A program made the translations under genes and the position numbers. A stretch of DNA of 64,000 nucleotides from Mesorhizobium_G sp050247155. GTDB taxonomy: Bacteria > Pseudomonadota > Alphaproteobacteria > Rhizobiales > Rhizobiaceae. Numbering within the stretch: the first letter of the stretch is position 1; every line of letters starts with the position of its first letter. Under the pieces are notes generated by a model. The model did not search any database. It worked only from the letters and a program-made list of their open reading frames with translations, and was not told the origin of the DNA. The stretch lies in the NCBI GenBank assembly GCA_050247155.1, contig JBFWUS010000020.1, forward strand, positions 1 through 64,000, given 5' to 3'. Shown here piece by piece: positions 27,263 through 36,212 of this stretch.

Positions 27263-27291
27263 TTGACAAATCGCGCCCTGTCTGCGCTTTT
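27263..27291 (+). promoter_or_regulatory. Possible aspS promoter -35 element
   Basis: CTTGACA (TTGACA at 27263-27268) fits the rhizobial sigma-70 -35 consensus and lies about 95 bp before the aspS start. The -10 hexamer 17 bases downstream is poor, so only the -35 element is supported. Confidence 0.3.
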
Positions 27292-27360
27292 CGCGCCGAA
27301 TTTTCAGGGCACGGCAGCGCTTTGTCCGCAGCCAGCCAAATCCTCCATCATCGGAAGACC

Positions 27361-29160
27361 ATGACCATGCATCGTTACCGCAGCCACACCTGCGCTGAGT
27401 TGAGGAAATCGGAAGTCGGTGAAAACGTTCGCCTGTCGGGTTGGGTGCATCGTGTGCGTGACCATGGCGGGCTGCTGTTCATCGATTTGCGCGACCATTA
27501 CGGCCTGACCCAGATCGTCGCCGATCCGGATTCGCCGGCGTTCAAGATCGCCGAGACCGTGCGTGGCGAATGGGTGATCCGCGTCGACGGTGAGGTAAAG
27601 GCGCGCGCGGCCGACACCGTCAACAAGAACATGCCGACCGGCGAAATCGAGGTCTATGCGGTCGATATGGAAGTGCTGTCGGCCGCCAAGGAGCTGCCGT
27701 TGCCGGTGTTCGGCGAGCCGGACTATCCGGAAGATATCCGCCTGAAATACCGTTTCCTCGATCTGCGCCGCGACACGCTGCACAAAAACATCATTGCGCG
27801 CACCAGGATCATCGCCGACATGCGCAAGCGTATGGGCGAGGTGGGTTTCACCGAGTTCTCGACGCCGATCCTGACCGCGTCGTCGCCGGAGGGCGCGCGC
27901 GACTTCCTCGTGCCGTCGCGTATCCATCCTGGCACCTTCTACGCGCTGCCGCAGGCGCCGCAGCAGTACAAACAGCTCATCATGGTCTCGGGCTTCGATC
28001 GCTATTTCCAGATCGCGCCCTGCTTCCGCGACGAGGACCCGCGCGCCGACCGTCTGCCGGGCGAGTTTTATCAGCTCGACCTCGAAATGAGCTTTGTCGA
28101 GCAGGACGACGTGCTGGCCACCATGGAGCCGGTTCTGCGCGGCGTGTTCGAGACCTTTGCCGAGGGCAAGCCGGTCACCCAGAAGTTTCCGCGTATTCCC
28201 TACGATGTCGCGATGCGCAAATACGGCTCCGACAAGCCGGACCTGCGCAACCCGATCGTCATGGAAGAGGTGTCGGAGCATTTCCGCGGTTCCGGCTTCA
28301 AGGTGTTCGCCAATATCCTGGCCAACGATCCGAAGGCCGAGGTCTGGGCGATCCCGGCCAAGACCGGGGGTAGCCGCGCGTTCTGCGATCGCATGAACTC
28401 CTGGGCGCAGGGCGAGGGGCAGCCGGGCTTGGGCTATATCTTCTGGCGCAAGGAGGGCGATAAGCTCGAGGGCGCCGGTCCGATTGCCAAAAATATTGGC
28501 GAGGAACGTACCGAAGCGATCCGCACGCAACTCGGCCTATCGGATGGCGATGCCGCGTTCTTCGTTGCCGGCGATCCGAAGAAGTTCGTCAAATTCGCGG
28601 GCGACGCGCGCACCCGCGCCGGCGAAGAACTGAATCTGGTCGACCGCGACCGTTTCGAGCTCTGCTGGATCGTCGATTTCCCGTTCTACGAATGGAGCGA
28701 GGAAGAAAAACGCGTCGACTTCGGCCACAACCCATTTTCCATGCCGCAGGGCGGCATCGAGGCGCTGTCAGGCCAGGACCCGCTCACCATCAAGGCATTC
28801 CAGTACGACATGGTCTGTAACGGTTTTGAGATCGCATCTGGCGGCATCCGCAACCACCTGCCCGAAACCATGGTCAAGGCGTTTGAGATCGTCGGTCTCG
28901 ACCGCGCGACGGTGGAAGAACGATTCGGCGGCCTCTACCGCGCCTTCCAATATGGCGCGCCGCCGCATGGCGGCATGGCGGCCGGCATCGACCGCATTGT
29001 CATGTTGCTCGTCGGCGCCAAGAACCTGCGCGAGGTGACCATGTTCCCGATGAACCAGCAGGCGTACGATCTGCTGATGAACGCGCCGTCGGAAGCGACG
29101 CCAACGCAGTTGCGCGAGCTGTCACTGAGAGTGGCGGCGCCGGTCAAGAAGGAGGGCTGA
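27361..29160 (+). CDS. aspS: Aspartyl-tRNA synthetase
   Basis: Class II synthetase charging tRNA-Asp. The N-terminal OB-fold anticodon-binding domain (VRLSGWVHRVRDHGGLLFIDLRDHYG) is followed by the catalytic domain with motif 1, motif 2 (FRDEDPRADR) and motif 3 (GGMAAGIDRIVMLL), interrupted by the GAD insertion domain usual for bacterial AspRS. The ATG at 27361 has GGAAG just upstream; the ATG at 27367 is the only close alternative. About 599 residues is normal. Confidence 0.97.
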   Translation: MTMHRYRSHTCAELRKSEVGENVRLSGWVHRVRDHGGLLFIDLRDHYGLTQIVADPDSPAFKIAETVRGEWVIRVDGEVKARAADTVNKNMPTGEIEVYAVDMEVLSAAKELPLPVFGEPDYPEDIRLKYRFLDLRRDTLHKNIIARTRIIADMRKRMGEVGFTEFSTPILTASSPEGARDFLVPSRIHPGTFYALPQAPQQYKQLIMVSGFDRYFQIAPCFRDEDPRADRLPGEFYQLDLEMSFVEQDDVLATMEPVLRGVFETFAEGKPVTQKFPRIPYDVAMRKYGSDKPDLRNPIVMEEVSEHFRGSGFKVFANILANDPKAEVWAIPAKTGGSRAFCDRMNSWAQGEGQPGLGYIFWRKEGDKLEGAGPIAKNIGEERTEAIRTQLGLSDGDAAFFVAGDPKKFVKFAGDARTRAGEELNLVDRDRFELCWIVDFPFYEWSEEEKRVDFGHNPFSMPQGGIEALSGQDPLTIKAFQYDMVCNGFEIASGGIRNHLPETMVKAFEIVGLDRATVEERFGGLYRAFQYGAPPHGGMAAGIDRIVMLLVGAKNLREVTMFPMNQQAYDLLMNAPSEATPTQLRELSLRVAAPVKKEG

Positions 29161-29174
29161 CGGCCGAGTTTGTG

Positions 29175-29639
29175 CTAGTCCGACGCGAGGACCTGGGCTG
29201 CCGACCAGCGCAGCAGCTTGATCGCGCCCTCAGCGGCGGCGTCAAAGCCGGCCCCGACATAGGCGTATCCATCGCCCGTCTTGCGGAAGACGAAACGACT
29301 GCTCGTGATCAGACCGGAATAGATCGCCGTCGTCCGATTTGAGGGTTCGGCAGTGGTCGACACCGCCATTGCGGCGGGTGCCGTGGCCGGGAGTGCGGAG
29401 GTCGGTGCGGCAGCGGAGGGGACTGCCGCAGGTTCCGCTACCGTACCCACCGCCAAGCGGCATTCCACGGTGACAAGCGGATAGTCCAGTTTCGAATTGC
29501 GCAGGATCGCGGCCGTTCCCGCCGACTTACAGTCGTCGATCGAAGACCATTGCGGCGGCGTCTCGGACACGAACGCGCAAACCTTCGCGTCACAGTCGCA
29601 TCCGAGAACCGTCATTGCGACGATGGCAGTCTTGATCAT
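29175..29639 (-). CDS. Secreted or lipoprotein-like protein of unknown function
   Basis: 154 residues with a short hydrophobic N-terminus ending VLGC, which could be a lipobox (cysteine about residue 14). The middle is an Ala/Pro/Thr-rich low-complexity linker, and the C-terminus (SRFVFRKTGDGYAYVGAGFDAA) looks like a small compact domain. I do not recognise a family. It is convergent with aspS, with a 14-bp gap. Confidence 0.6.
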   Translation of the reverse strand: MIKTAIVAMTVLGCDCDAKVCAFVSETPPQWSSIDDCKSAGTAAILRNSKLDYPLVTVECRLAVGTVAEPAAVPSAAAPTSALPATAPAAMAVSTTAEPSNRTTAIYSGLITSSRFVFRKTGDGYAYVGAGFDAAAEGAIKLLRWSAAQVLASD

Positions 29640-29767
29640 CCGGAGTCCCTTCTTCCACCGCCGAATGTCGCGACTGATGGAGGCCGGACTGAGACCGCAA
29701 AGTGGAAGAATGTTGACGATCCCGCGCCATTTGATTGCGGCATTGGCGCGCCCAGGGCCCGAATCAT

Positions 29768-29799
29768 AAAAGGCCCGGCAGCGATGCCGGGCCTTTTTT
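29768..29799. terminator. Symmetric hairpin terminator
   Basis: A perfect stem AAAAGGCCCGGC (29768-29779) and GCCGGGCCTTTT (29786-29797) with a 6-base loop is flanked by T runs on both strands. It is 21 bp beyond the stop of the minus-strand secreted-protein gene that ends at 29821, so on that strand it is a good terminator. The T run on the plus strand is also strong. Confidence 0.85.
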
Positions 29800-29820
29800 C
29801 TGTTTAGGACCGCCAGTCGG

Positions 29821-31011
29821 TCAGTCGTTCGCGCTGACCGAAACGCCGAGCGTCTTCGGCAGGGTGGTCGGATCGCCCATGCCGCCGGCCATGAGCACGG
29901 CGAAGGGCACCGGGTTTTCCGGTTCGGCCGAGATCGTCAGGCTCTTCGGGTTGTCGAGGAAGGCGCTGACGGCATTGGTCACCTCGGTCGTCAGCTCGGG
30001 ATTGTTGAGCTGCGCCATGCCGAACGGCACCATGGCCTTGGCCATGTTGGCGATGTCCGCCGGCTTCTGGCCCTGCATTTTAGCCACATAGTTCAGCACC
30101 TTGTTGGTGAGCGAGGCGTCGGTGAAGGTGACCGATGCGCTGTTGAAGACAAGCTGCTGCATCAAGCCGAGCATCGCCATGCCCTGCGCCGACTGGTCGC
30201 CGCCGCCTGGCTGAGCCGCCATCTGCTTCTGCACCTCCTGCAGCGACTTGATGAACTCCGGCGTGTAGCCGGACAGGTCGAACGTCATGCCCAGCGTTCC
30301 CGCGTCGTTGACGGTCATGTCGTATTGCGACAGCTCCATCTGGCCGCTTTTCGGGTTCCAGGTGCCTTCCATCTTGATCAGGCCCTTGATCTGCTGGTAG
30401 CCGAGTTCGGTGATCACGGCCTGGGTCTGCGGGTCCGGGATGGCCGACAGGTCGGCCGACATGGTCGGAATGTCGACGGTGAATTCCATCGGATTTTCAC
30501 CTTCCGGTGCGCTCATTTCGGCATGTGCGCCTTCCAGCGTGAATATTTGCTTGTCGCCCATCTTGACGTTGATCGAGGCGACATCGGCCGTATCGTAGAA
30601 CAACATGCCTGCCAGCGGGTCCGTCGAGCCTTCCGCCGGGAGCACCAGGCCATTGATCGCAGTGCCCTTCATCTCGAAGCTGACGCCGTCCTGGTTGATC
30701 GCATATTCGGGAAATTTGGCCGAACCGATCGTGAAACCACCGTCGGCTTCCTCGACACCCTCCAGCGTTAGATTGCCGAGGTTGACCTTATCGGGTGTGC
30801 CGGCCACGCCGGCCGTCACGCCTTCCAGCGTCACGGTGCCCCCGTCGCCGCTCACCGATGCCCAGCCGATTTCCGTGCCCTGCTTGGACAATGTCGACTT
30901 CAGCCGCTCGGCGACGGCAGTCGCGTCCTGTGCGGAAGCCGATCCGGCAACGACAACAAGGACGAGGGTGGAAATTCCGAGCTTCAACGAGGATTTAAGA
31001 GACGTTGCCAT
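29821..31011 (-). CDS. Large periplasmic protein of unknown function
   Basis: 396 residues with a clear signal peptide (cleavage near GSASAQ). The rest is soluble and rich in beta-strand-like alternating segments (GTVTLEGVTAGVAG, LGNLTLEGVEEADGGF, INVKMGDKQIFTLEGA), with a Gln/Met/Gly-rich stretch about residue 270 and no cysteines in the mature part. The repeated LEGV-type strands suggest an extended beta structure, such as AsmA-like or lipid-transfer folds, but this is only a guess. It is a single-gene unit ending in a strong terminator. Confidence 0.7.
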   Translation of the reverse strand: MATSLKSSLKLGISTLVLVVVAGSASAQDATAVAERLKSTLSKQGTEIGWASVSGDGGTVTLEGVTAGVAGTPDKVNLGNLTLEGVEEADGGFTIGSAKFPEYAINQDGVSFEMKGTAINGLVLPAEGSTDPLAGMLFYDTADVASINVKMGDKQIFTLEGAHAEMSAPEGENPMEFTVDIPTMSADLSAIPDPQTQAVITELGYQQIKGLIKMEGTWNPKSGQMELSQYDMTVNDAGTLGMTFDLSGYTPEFIKSLQEVQKQMAAQPGGGDQSAQGMAMLGLMQQLVFNSASVTFTDASLTNKVLNYVAKMQGQKPADIANMAKAMVPFGMAQLNNPELTTEVTNAVSAFLDNPKSLTISAEPENPVPFAVLMAGGMGDPTTLPKTLGVSVSAND

Positions 31012-31303
31012 GAGAAAATTCCTTGAGAACGAGATAGGCTAGTTCGAAAGCGTCCGCCTAATCACGCAAGAACAAGTGGACTGCAAGAAGGCGATGCAAG
31101 GTCCGTCCCGTGACGTTTCTGAGGAGAGGCCGGGGACAACCTGTCGGCGAAAGCGCAGTATGATCTAAAGCCTCAGATTCGGGCAAAACGCAACAGTTTT
31201 CCAACCGTCGGTCATGCCGCGCCTGTGCAAATATCGGCATATGGTAACCGCCGTGTGTCGCGCAGCGCTTGCCGCGAATCAGCACCTCGGCTAACCGAAT
31301 TTC

Positions 31304-33589
31304 ATGGGAAAGAGCCTAGTCCCGCCGGGTTCGGATGGCGGTGACCATATCGAACCGGTCGATCTGAAGAAAGCGCTTGAAGAGCGCTATCTCGCCTATG
31401 CGCTGTCGACCATCATGCACCGGGCGCTGCCCGACGTGCGCGACGGGCTGAAGCCCGTGCATCGCCGCATCGTGCATGTCATGCGGCTCCTGCGCCTCAA
31501 TCCCGACCAGGGCTATGCCAAATGCGCCCGAATCGTTGGCGACGTGATGGGCAAGTTCCATCCGCATGGCGACCAGTCGATCTATGATGCCTTGGTGCGC
31601 CTGGCGCAGGATTTTTCGGTGCGCTACCCGCTGGTCGACGGGCAGGGCAATTTCGGCAATATCGACGGCGATAACGCCGCCGCCATGCGTTACACCGAAG
31701 CGCGCATGACCGAGGTCGCCACGGCGCTGCTTGAAGGCATCGCCGAGGACGCCGTCGATTTCCGGCCGACCTATAATGAGGAAGACGAGGAGCCGATCGT
31801 GCTCCCCGGCGCCTTCCCGAACATTCTGGCCAATGGCTCGTCCGGCATTGCCGTCGGCATGGCGACATCCATCCCGCCGCATAATGCCGCCGAGCTGTGC
31901 AAAGCCGCGCTTCACTTGATCGACCATCCGAACGCGACGGTCGAAGAGCTGATGACGCGCGAGCCGCACGAAGATCCCGACGAGAACATGGTGCGCGGGC
32001 CGGACTTCCCGACCGGCGGCGTCATCGTCGACCATTGGGGTTCGATCCTGGAAGCGTACAAGACCGGCCGCGGCGGATTTCGGCTGCGCGCCCGCTGGCA
32101 GGTCGAAGACCAGGGCCGGGGCACCTACCAGATTGTCGTCACCGAAATTCCCTACGGGGTGCAGAAGTCCAAGCTGGTCGAGAAGATCGCCGACCTGCTG
32201 GTCAACCGAAAGCTGCCGCTGTTGGAAGATGTGCGCGACGAAAGCGCGGAAGACATCCGGCTCGTACTCGTGCCGAAGAGCCGAACGGTCGAAGCTTCGG
32301 TACTCATGGAATCGCTGTTCAAGCTCTCCGAACTCGAGAGCCGCATTCCGATGAACATGAACGTACTGTCGCGCGGTAAGGTGCCGAACGTTCTGTCGCT
32401 GAAAGAAGTGCTGCGCGAGTGGCTCGACCATCGCCGCGAGGTGCTGGTGCGGCGGTCGAAACATCGGCTGGCCGAGATCGACCGGCGGCTCGAAATCCTT
32501 GGCGGCCTGATGATCGCCTACCTCAACATCGACGAGGTGATTCGCATCATCCGCGAGGAGGACGAGCCCAAGCAGGTCATGATGGCCCGCTGGGAGCTGA
32601 CGGACATCCAGGCCGAGGCGATCCTCAATTTGCGCCTGCGCCAACTGCGCAAGCTGGAAGAGTTCGAAATCCGCAAGGAGTTCGACGCACTGACGCTGGA
32701 AAAGCGCGCCATCGAGGCGCTGCTGGCCTCCGAGGCGATGCAATGGAAGACCGTCCGCTGGGAGGTCGAGAAGGTGCGCGACAAGTTCGGTTCGCACACC
32801 AGTATCGGCAAGCGCCGCACCACCTTCGCCGACGCGCCGGAGCATGACGACGCCGATATCCACCACGCCATGGTAGAGAAGGAGCCGGTCACGGTCGTGG
32901 TATCGGAAAAGGGCTGGCTGCGCGCCATGAAGGGTCATCTCACGGACCATTCGCTGTTCGCGTTCAAGGAAGGTGATGCGCTGAAGTTGGCCTTCCATGC
33001 GCAGACGACCGACAAGATTTTGGTCTTCACCACCGGCGGCAAGTTTTACACCATCGGCGTCGACCGCCTGCCCGGTGGGCGTGGCCATGGCGAGCCCATC
33101 CGCATCATCGTAGACATGGAAAACGACCAGGCGATCGTCACCGCCTTCGTGCACGACCCAAAGCGCAAGCTGCTGCTCGCCTCGCATGAAGGCTATGGTT
33201 TCGTCGTGCCGGAGGCCGAGGTCTTTGCCAACACGCGCAAGGGCAAGCAGGTGATGAACGTCAAATCGCCCGACGAGGCGCAACTCTGCCTGACCGTTCA
33301 GGGCGACCACGTCGCGATCGTCGGCGAAAACCGCAAGCTGCTCGTCTTCGCGCTGTCGGAAATCCCCGAGATGGTTCGCGGCAAGGGCGTCAGGCTACAG
33401 CGCTATAAGGACGGCGGCGTGCTCGACGCCAAGCTGTTTGCCATGGATGCCGGCTTGACCTGGCAGGATTCGGCCGACCGCACATTTACACGCAGCCGCG
33501 AGGAACTCATCGAGTGGATCGGCAATCGCGCCGCCGCCGGACGCATGGTGCCGAAGGGTTTTCCACGGACGGGGAAGTTCGGCGGGTAG
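31304..33589 (+). CDS. parC: DNA topoisomerase IV subunit A
   Basis: DNA-cleaving subunit of the decatenase that separates daughter chromosomes. The breakage-reunion domain contains HPHGD (86-90) and the catalytic tyrosine Tyr130 in AAAMRYTEARM. It carries the shorter, degenerate C-terminal beta-propeller of ParC rather than the six GyrA-boxes. 761 residues fits alphaproteobacterial ParC. In the quinolone region the position of the usual serine (GyrA Ser83/ParC Ser80) is Gln91, while the acidic residue is kept (Asp95). Confidence 0.94.
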   Translation: MGKSLVPPGSDGGDHIEPVDLKKALEERYLAYALSTIMHRALPDVRDGLKPVHRRIVHVMRLLRLNPDQGYAKCARIVGDVMGKFHPHGDQSIYDALVRLAQDFSVRYPLVDGQGNFGNIDGDNAAAMRYTEARMTEVATALLEGIAEDAVDFRPTYNEEDEEPIVLPGAFPNILANGSSGIAVGMATSIPPHNAAELCKAALHLIDHPNATVEELMTREPHEDPDENMVRGPDFPTGGVIVDHWGSILEAYKTGRGGFRLRARWQVEDQGRGTYQIVVTEIPYGVQKSKLVEKIADLLVNRKLPLLEDVRDESAEDIRLVLVPKSRTVEASVLMESLFKLSELESRIPMNMNVLSRGKVPNVLSLKEVLREWLDHRREVLVRRSKHRLAEIDRRLEILGGLMIAYLNIDEVIRIIREEDEPKQVMMARWELTDIQAEAILNLRLRQLRKLEEFEIRKEFDALTLEKRAIEALLASEAMQWKTVRWEVEKVRDKFGSHTSIGKRRTTFADAPEHDDADIHHAMVEKEPVTVVVSEKGWLRAMKGHLTDHSLFAFKEGDALKLAFHAQTTDKILVFTTGGKFYTIGVDRLPGGRGHGEPIRIIVDMENDQAIVTAFVHDPKRKLLLASHEGYGFVVPEAEVFANTRKGKQVMNVKSPDEAQLCLTVQGDHVAIVGENRKLLVFALSEIPEMVRGKGVRLQRYKDGGVLDAKLFAMDAGLTWQDSADRTFTRSREELIEWIGNRAAAGRMVPKGFPRTGKFGG

Positions 33590-33621
33590 GCGCTGGTCTT
33601 CGAGATCGTCGAGCAATGATT

Positions 33622-33806
33622 TGCCGTCAGCGCTGCCCCTCATCCGCCTGTCGGCACCTTCTCCCCGTAAACGGGGAGAAGTTCGCTTTCCTCTCCGTTT
33701 TCGCCAGTCCCCGATGTTGATGGTTGGCGAAAGCCGTGCGGCCGGCGGCTCTCGCCCCGTTTACGGGGAGAGATGTCCGACAGGACAGTGAGGGGCAGCG
33801 CTGGCG
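33622..33806. repeat. Imperfect inverted-repeat intergenic element
   Basis: The left arm (about 33622-33682) and right arm (about 33746-33806) pair as an imperfect inverted repeat, each with an 18-bp internal palindrome CTCCCCGTAAACGGGGAG or a near copy. The loop includes TTCGCCA ... TGGCGAA. The right arm shares ATGTCCGACAGGACAG with the element at 42144-42313. This is the organisation of rhizobial intergenic mosaic elements. It lies between the convergent ends of parC and chrA. Confidence 0.85.
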
Positions 33807-33833
33807 GCTAATCATTGGCGCATCGTGGTTTTG

Positions 33834-35228
33834 CTACCCCGCGACCAACCTCCATCCCAACCCCAGCACCGCTGATCCTCCCAGCACCGCCAGCATCGGC
33901 AGCCTCATCACAAAGATCGCCAAGATCGACAGCACCGTCAGCACCAGGGCCGACAGGTTGATGCTCGTCCAGACTGGCACATCCAGCGTCATGCCGAACC
34001 CACGCCAGGTCTCCACCTGCGCGAACAAGAAATGCAGCGCGAACCACACCGCCAGGTTGACGATGACGCCGACGACGGCTGCCGTGATCGCCGCCATGGC
34101 GGCGCTCAATGCCGCATTGGTGCGCAGCTTTTCGATGAAGGGCGCGCCGAGGAATATCCACAGGAAGCAGGGTACGAAGGTCACCCAGGTGGTCAGCATC
34201 GCGCCGAGCGTGGCCGCGACGAGAGGGTCGAGCGCGCCGGCATCGCGATAAGCGCCGAGGAAGCCGACGAACTGGACGACCATGATCAGCGGGCCGGGCG
34301 TCGTCTCGGCCATGCCAAGGCCGTCCAGCATCTCGCCGGGTTGCAGCCAGTGATAATGTTCCACCGCCTGCTGCGCGACATAAGCCAGCACCGCATAAGC
34401 CCCGCCGAAGGTCACTATCGCCATCTTGCTGAAGAAGAGGCCGATCTGGCTGAAGACGTTTTCCGATCCCGCCAGCAGAAGCAGTGTCGCCACCGGCACC
34501 AGCCACAGCGCCAGCAGCAATGACGAGATGCGCAGCGACCATGCGAGCGTCGGCTGCGCGTGGGCCGGCAGATGGTCACCGAGCAGCGTGTTCGCATCAT
34601 CGTTTGCGCCATGCTTGCCGTTGCCATGGCCGGCCGTCAGTTGAAACAGTGGCGAGCCCGAGCGGCTGCCGAAATAGCCGACGACGCCGGCCAGCAGGAT
34701 GATCAGCGGGAACGGCAGAGCGAACAGGAACAGAGATGCAAATGCCGCGATGGCAATGCCGACCATCGCCTTGTTCTTGAGTGCCCGGCTGCCGATCCGT
34801 ACCACCGCTTGCAGCACGACCGCAAGCACGGCCGCCTTGACGCCGAAGAACAACCCTTCCACCAGCGGCGTGTCGCCGAGCAGCACGTAGACATAGCTCA
34901 ATGCCAAGATCGCCGCGAATCCCGGCAGCACGAACAGAATGCCGGCCGCCAGCCCGCCCTTGGTCCCGTGCATCAGCCAGCCGACATAGATCGCAAGCTG
35001 CTGCGCTTCTGGGCCGGGCAGGAGCATGCAGTAGTTCAGCGCGTGCAGGAACCGCTGCTCGCCGATCCAGCGCAATTCATCAACGACGATGCGGTGCATG
35101 ACGGCGATCTGGCCGGCCGGCCCGCCGAAACTCAGCGCGGCCACGCGCGCCCAGACCCGCAGCGCCTCGCCGAAGCTGGGGTAGGGCGGACGGCTGCCCG
35201 CAGACTGTTCGAACCCAGCTTCAGACAT
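33834..35228 (-). CDS. chrA: Chromate transporter ChrA
   Basis: Long-chain CHR-family membrane protein that exports chromate using the proton motive force. Two homologous CHR halves are visible: FGGPAGQIAVMHR ... LPGPEAQQLAIYVGWL in the N-terminal half and FGGAYAVLAYVAQQAVEHYHWL ... TTPGPLIMVVQFVGFLGA in the C-terminal half. The ATG at 35228 gives 464 residues; the longer open frame upstream to 35615 is antisense to the neighbouring gene and is not real. The start overlaps the stop of the rhodanese-ChrB gene by 8 bp, so the two are translationally coupled. Confidence 0.93.
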   Translation of the reverse strand: MSEAGFEQSAGSRPPYPSFGEALRVWARVAALSFGGPAGQIAVMHRIVVDELRWIGEQRFLHALNYCMLLPGPEAQQLAIYVGWLMHGTKGGLAAGILFVLPGFAAILALSYVYVLLGDTPLVEGLFFGVKAAVLAVVLQAVVRIGSRALKNKAMVGIAIAAFASLFLFALPFPLIILLAGVVGYFGSRSGSPLFQLTAGHGNGKHGANDDANTLLGDHLPAHAQPTLAWSLRISSLLLALWLVPVATLLLLAGSENVFSQIGLFFSKMAIVTFGGAYAVLAYVAQQAVEHYHWLQPGEMLDGLGMAETTPGPLIMVVQFVGFLGAYRDAGALDPLVAATLGAMLTTWVTFVPCFLWIFLGAPFIEKLRTNAALSAAMAAITAAVVGVIVNLAVWFALHFLFAQVETWRGFGMTLDVPVWTSINLSALVLTVLSILAIFVMRLPMLAVLGGSAVLGLGWRLVAG

Positions 35229-36039
35229 TGGGTTTGCTGGTCGGCCAGTTGTGGGTTTCGTCGGTCGCGTCACGCGCCCAGCGGTATAGCGCGTCATAGA
35301 CCTGCATGCCGGCGTCGAGCTGATCGAGGTCGTTGGAATACATGCGCGATAGGCCGAGCGAGATGGCCAGCAGTCCCGATGCTTCCGGGGCGAGGTCTGG
35401 GCGCGCCGTGTCGGCTCCGCGCACGATCGTGGCAAGGCGTAGCAACGGCCCGGTCTCCAGGCCGAATTCCGCCAGCATCGTATCGAACGAACACTGATCG
35501 TCGCGATGGCTCCAGAAAACGCCCTCCACGTCGAAAGGCGTCGCGCCGAATTTTTCGGCGATTGCCGGCACTTCCGGTGGTGCGACGAACAGAAACACCG
35601 CGTTCGGATCGACAAAGCGCCGGATCAGCCAGGGACAGGCAATGCGATCGATCTTCGGCCGCGCGCGCGTTACCCACACCGTGCGATCCTGCCGGTCGCG
35701 ACCGGGAAGCTTTTGCGCTGAAACCGTCGGATATCCTGCCGCCCGCCACGCCTCGAAGCCGCCTTCGAGCACCTCCGCACTGCGGCCATGATGGCGCAGC
35801 CAGGCGGCAGCCGTCTCGCTGCGATGATGGCCGCGCTGGCAGATGGCGATGACCGGTTGGCCAAGACTCGCCGCGGCAAACGCTTCGATTGTCTCCAGGT
35901 CAACGCGCGTCGAACCCGGCACCAGATAGGGCGCGGCGGCAAAGTCGGCCTCCGTGCGGACATCGATCAAACGCGGGGAGTGCGGCGTGCCGACAAGTTT
36001 CAGCAGACGGTCGGGTGATATGGCGTTGAATTGAGGCAT
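35221..36039 (-). CDS. chrB: Rhodanese domain fused to ChrB-type chromate resistance domain
   Basis: 272 residues. The N-terminal ~110 are a rhodanese domain with the active-site loop CQRGHHR (Cys67 as the persulfide cysteine). Residues about 118-260 match the ChrB C-terminal chromate-resistance domain (TVWVTRARPKIDRIACPWLIRRFVDP, then FWSHRDDQCSFDTML). It lacks the usual N-terminal part of regulatory ChrB, so it may act in sulfur transfer or chromate sensing rather than as a classic ChrB. The ATG at 36039 is chosen because GAGGGAA precedes it. It is coupled to chrA. A short ORF ends 10 bases upstream and a 7-bp stem covers the ribosome-binding site. Confidence 0.85.
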   Translation of the reverse strand: MPQFNAISPDRLLKLVGTPHSPRLIDVRTEADFAAAPYLVPGSTRVDLETIEAFAAASLGQPVIAICQRGHHRSETAAAWLRHHGRSAEVLEGGFEAWRAAGYPTVSAQKLPGRDRQDRTVWVTRARPKIDRIACPWLIRRFVDPNAVFLFVAPPEVPAIAEKFGATPFDVEGVFWSHRDDQCSFDTMLAEFGLETGPLLRLATIVRGADTARPDLAPEASGLLAISLGLSRMYSNDLDQLDAGMQVYDALYRWARDATDETHNWPTSKPNV

Positions 36040-36041
36040 GT

Positions 36042-36077
36042 GCGTTCCCTCACACAGATCGGATGGTCTTGGAACGC
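36042..36077 (-). promoter_or_regulatory. Stem-loop sequestering the chrB ribosome-binding site
   Basis: On the minus strand GCGTTCC (36077-36071) pairs perfectly with GGAACGC (36048-36042); the second arm overlaps the GAGGGAA ribosome-binding site two bases before the chrB ATG. The first arm lies inside the short upstream ORF, so ribosomes translating that ORF would open the stem. This is the geometry of translational coupling or attenuation. Confidence 0.5.
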
Positions 36078-36118
36078 GAGCTTCGGCTGTCGCCTCGTGG
36101 GGAGATCGCAATCCCCAT
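36050..36118 (-). CDS. Candidate leader peptide upstream of chrB
   Basis: 22-codon ORF (ATG 36118, TGA 36052-36050) encoding a basic Ser/Arg-rich peptide containing RGDSRSSRSKTIRS. A CTTGACA -35-like element lies at 36149-36155, about 17 bp from a weak -10, which would put the transcript start at or next to the ATG; no ribosome-binding site is visible, so it may be translated leaderless. The stop falls just before the chrB ribosome-binding site. The coding status is inferred from position and geometry. Confidence 0.45.
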   Translation of the reverse strand: MGIAISPRGDSRSSRSKTIRSV

Positions 36119-36212
36119 GATGCAAACAGACAATAGGTGCCGACCCGCTGTCAAGCGGTCGCATTTTTGTTGCGGGACAATCGTTTGAAGGCGACTTGGC
36201 CGAGGGTGAAAG

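Noticed and set aside
31316..33310. 664-codon open frame on the minus strand opposite parC
   Set aside because: It is a shadow of the high-GC parC reading frame: composition is His/Asp/Gln/Arg rich with no domain, while parC is unmistakable.
35229..35615. 129-codon N-terminal extension of the chrA frame
   Set aside because: It is in another frame of the rhodanese-ChrB gene on the same strand and has shadow-like Arg/Ser/Cys composition; the ATG at 35228 fits the family.
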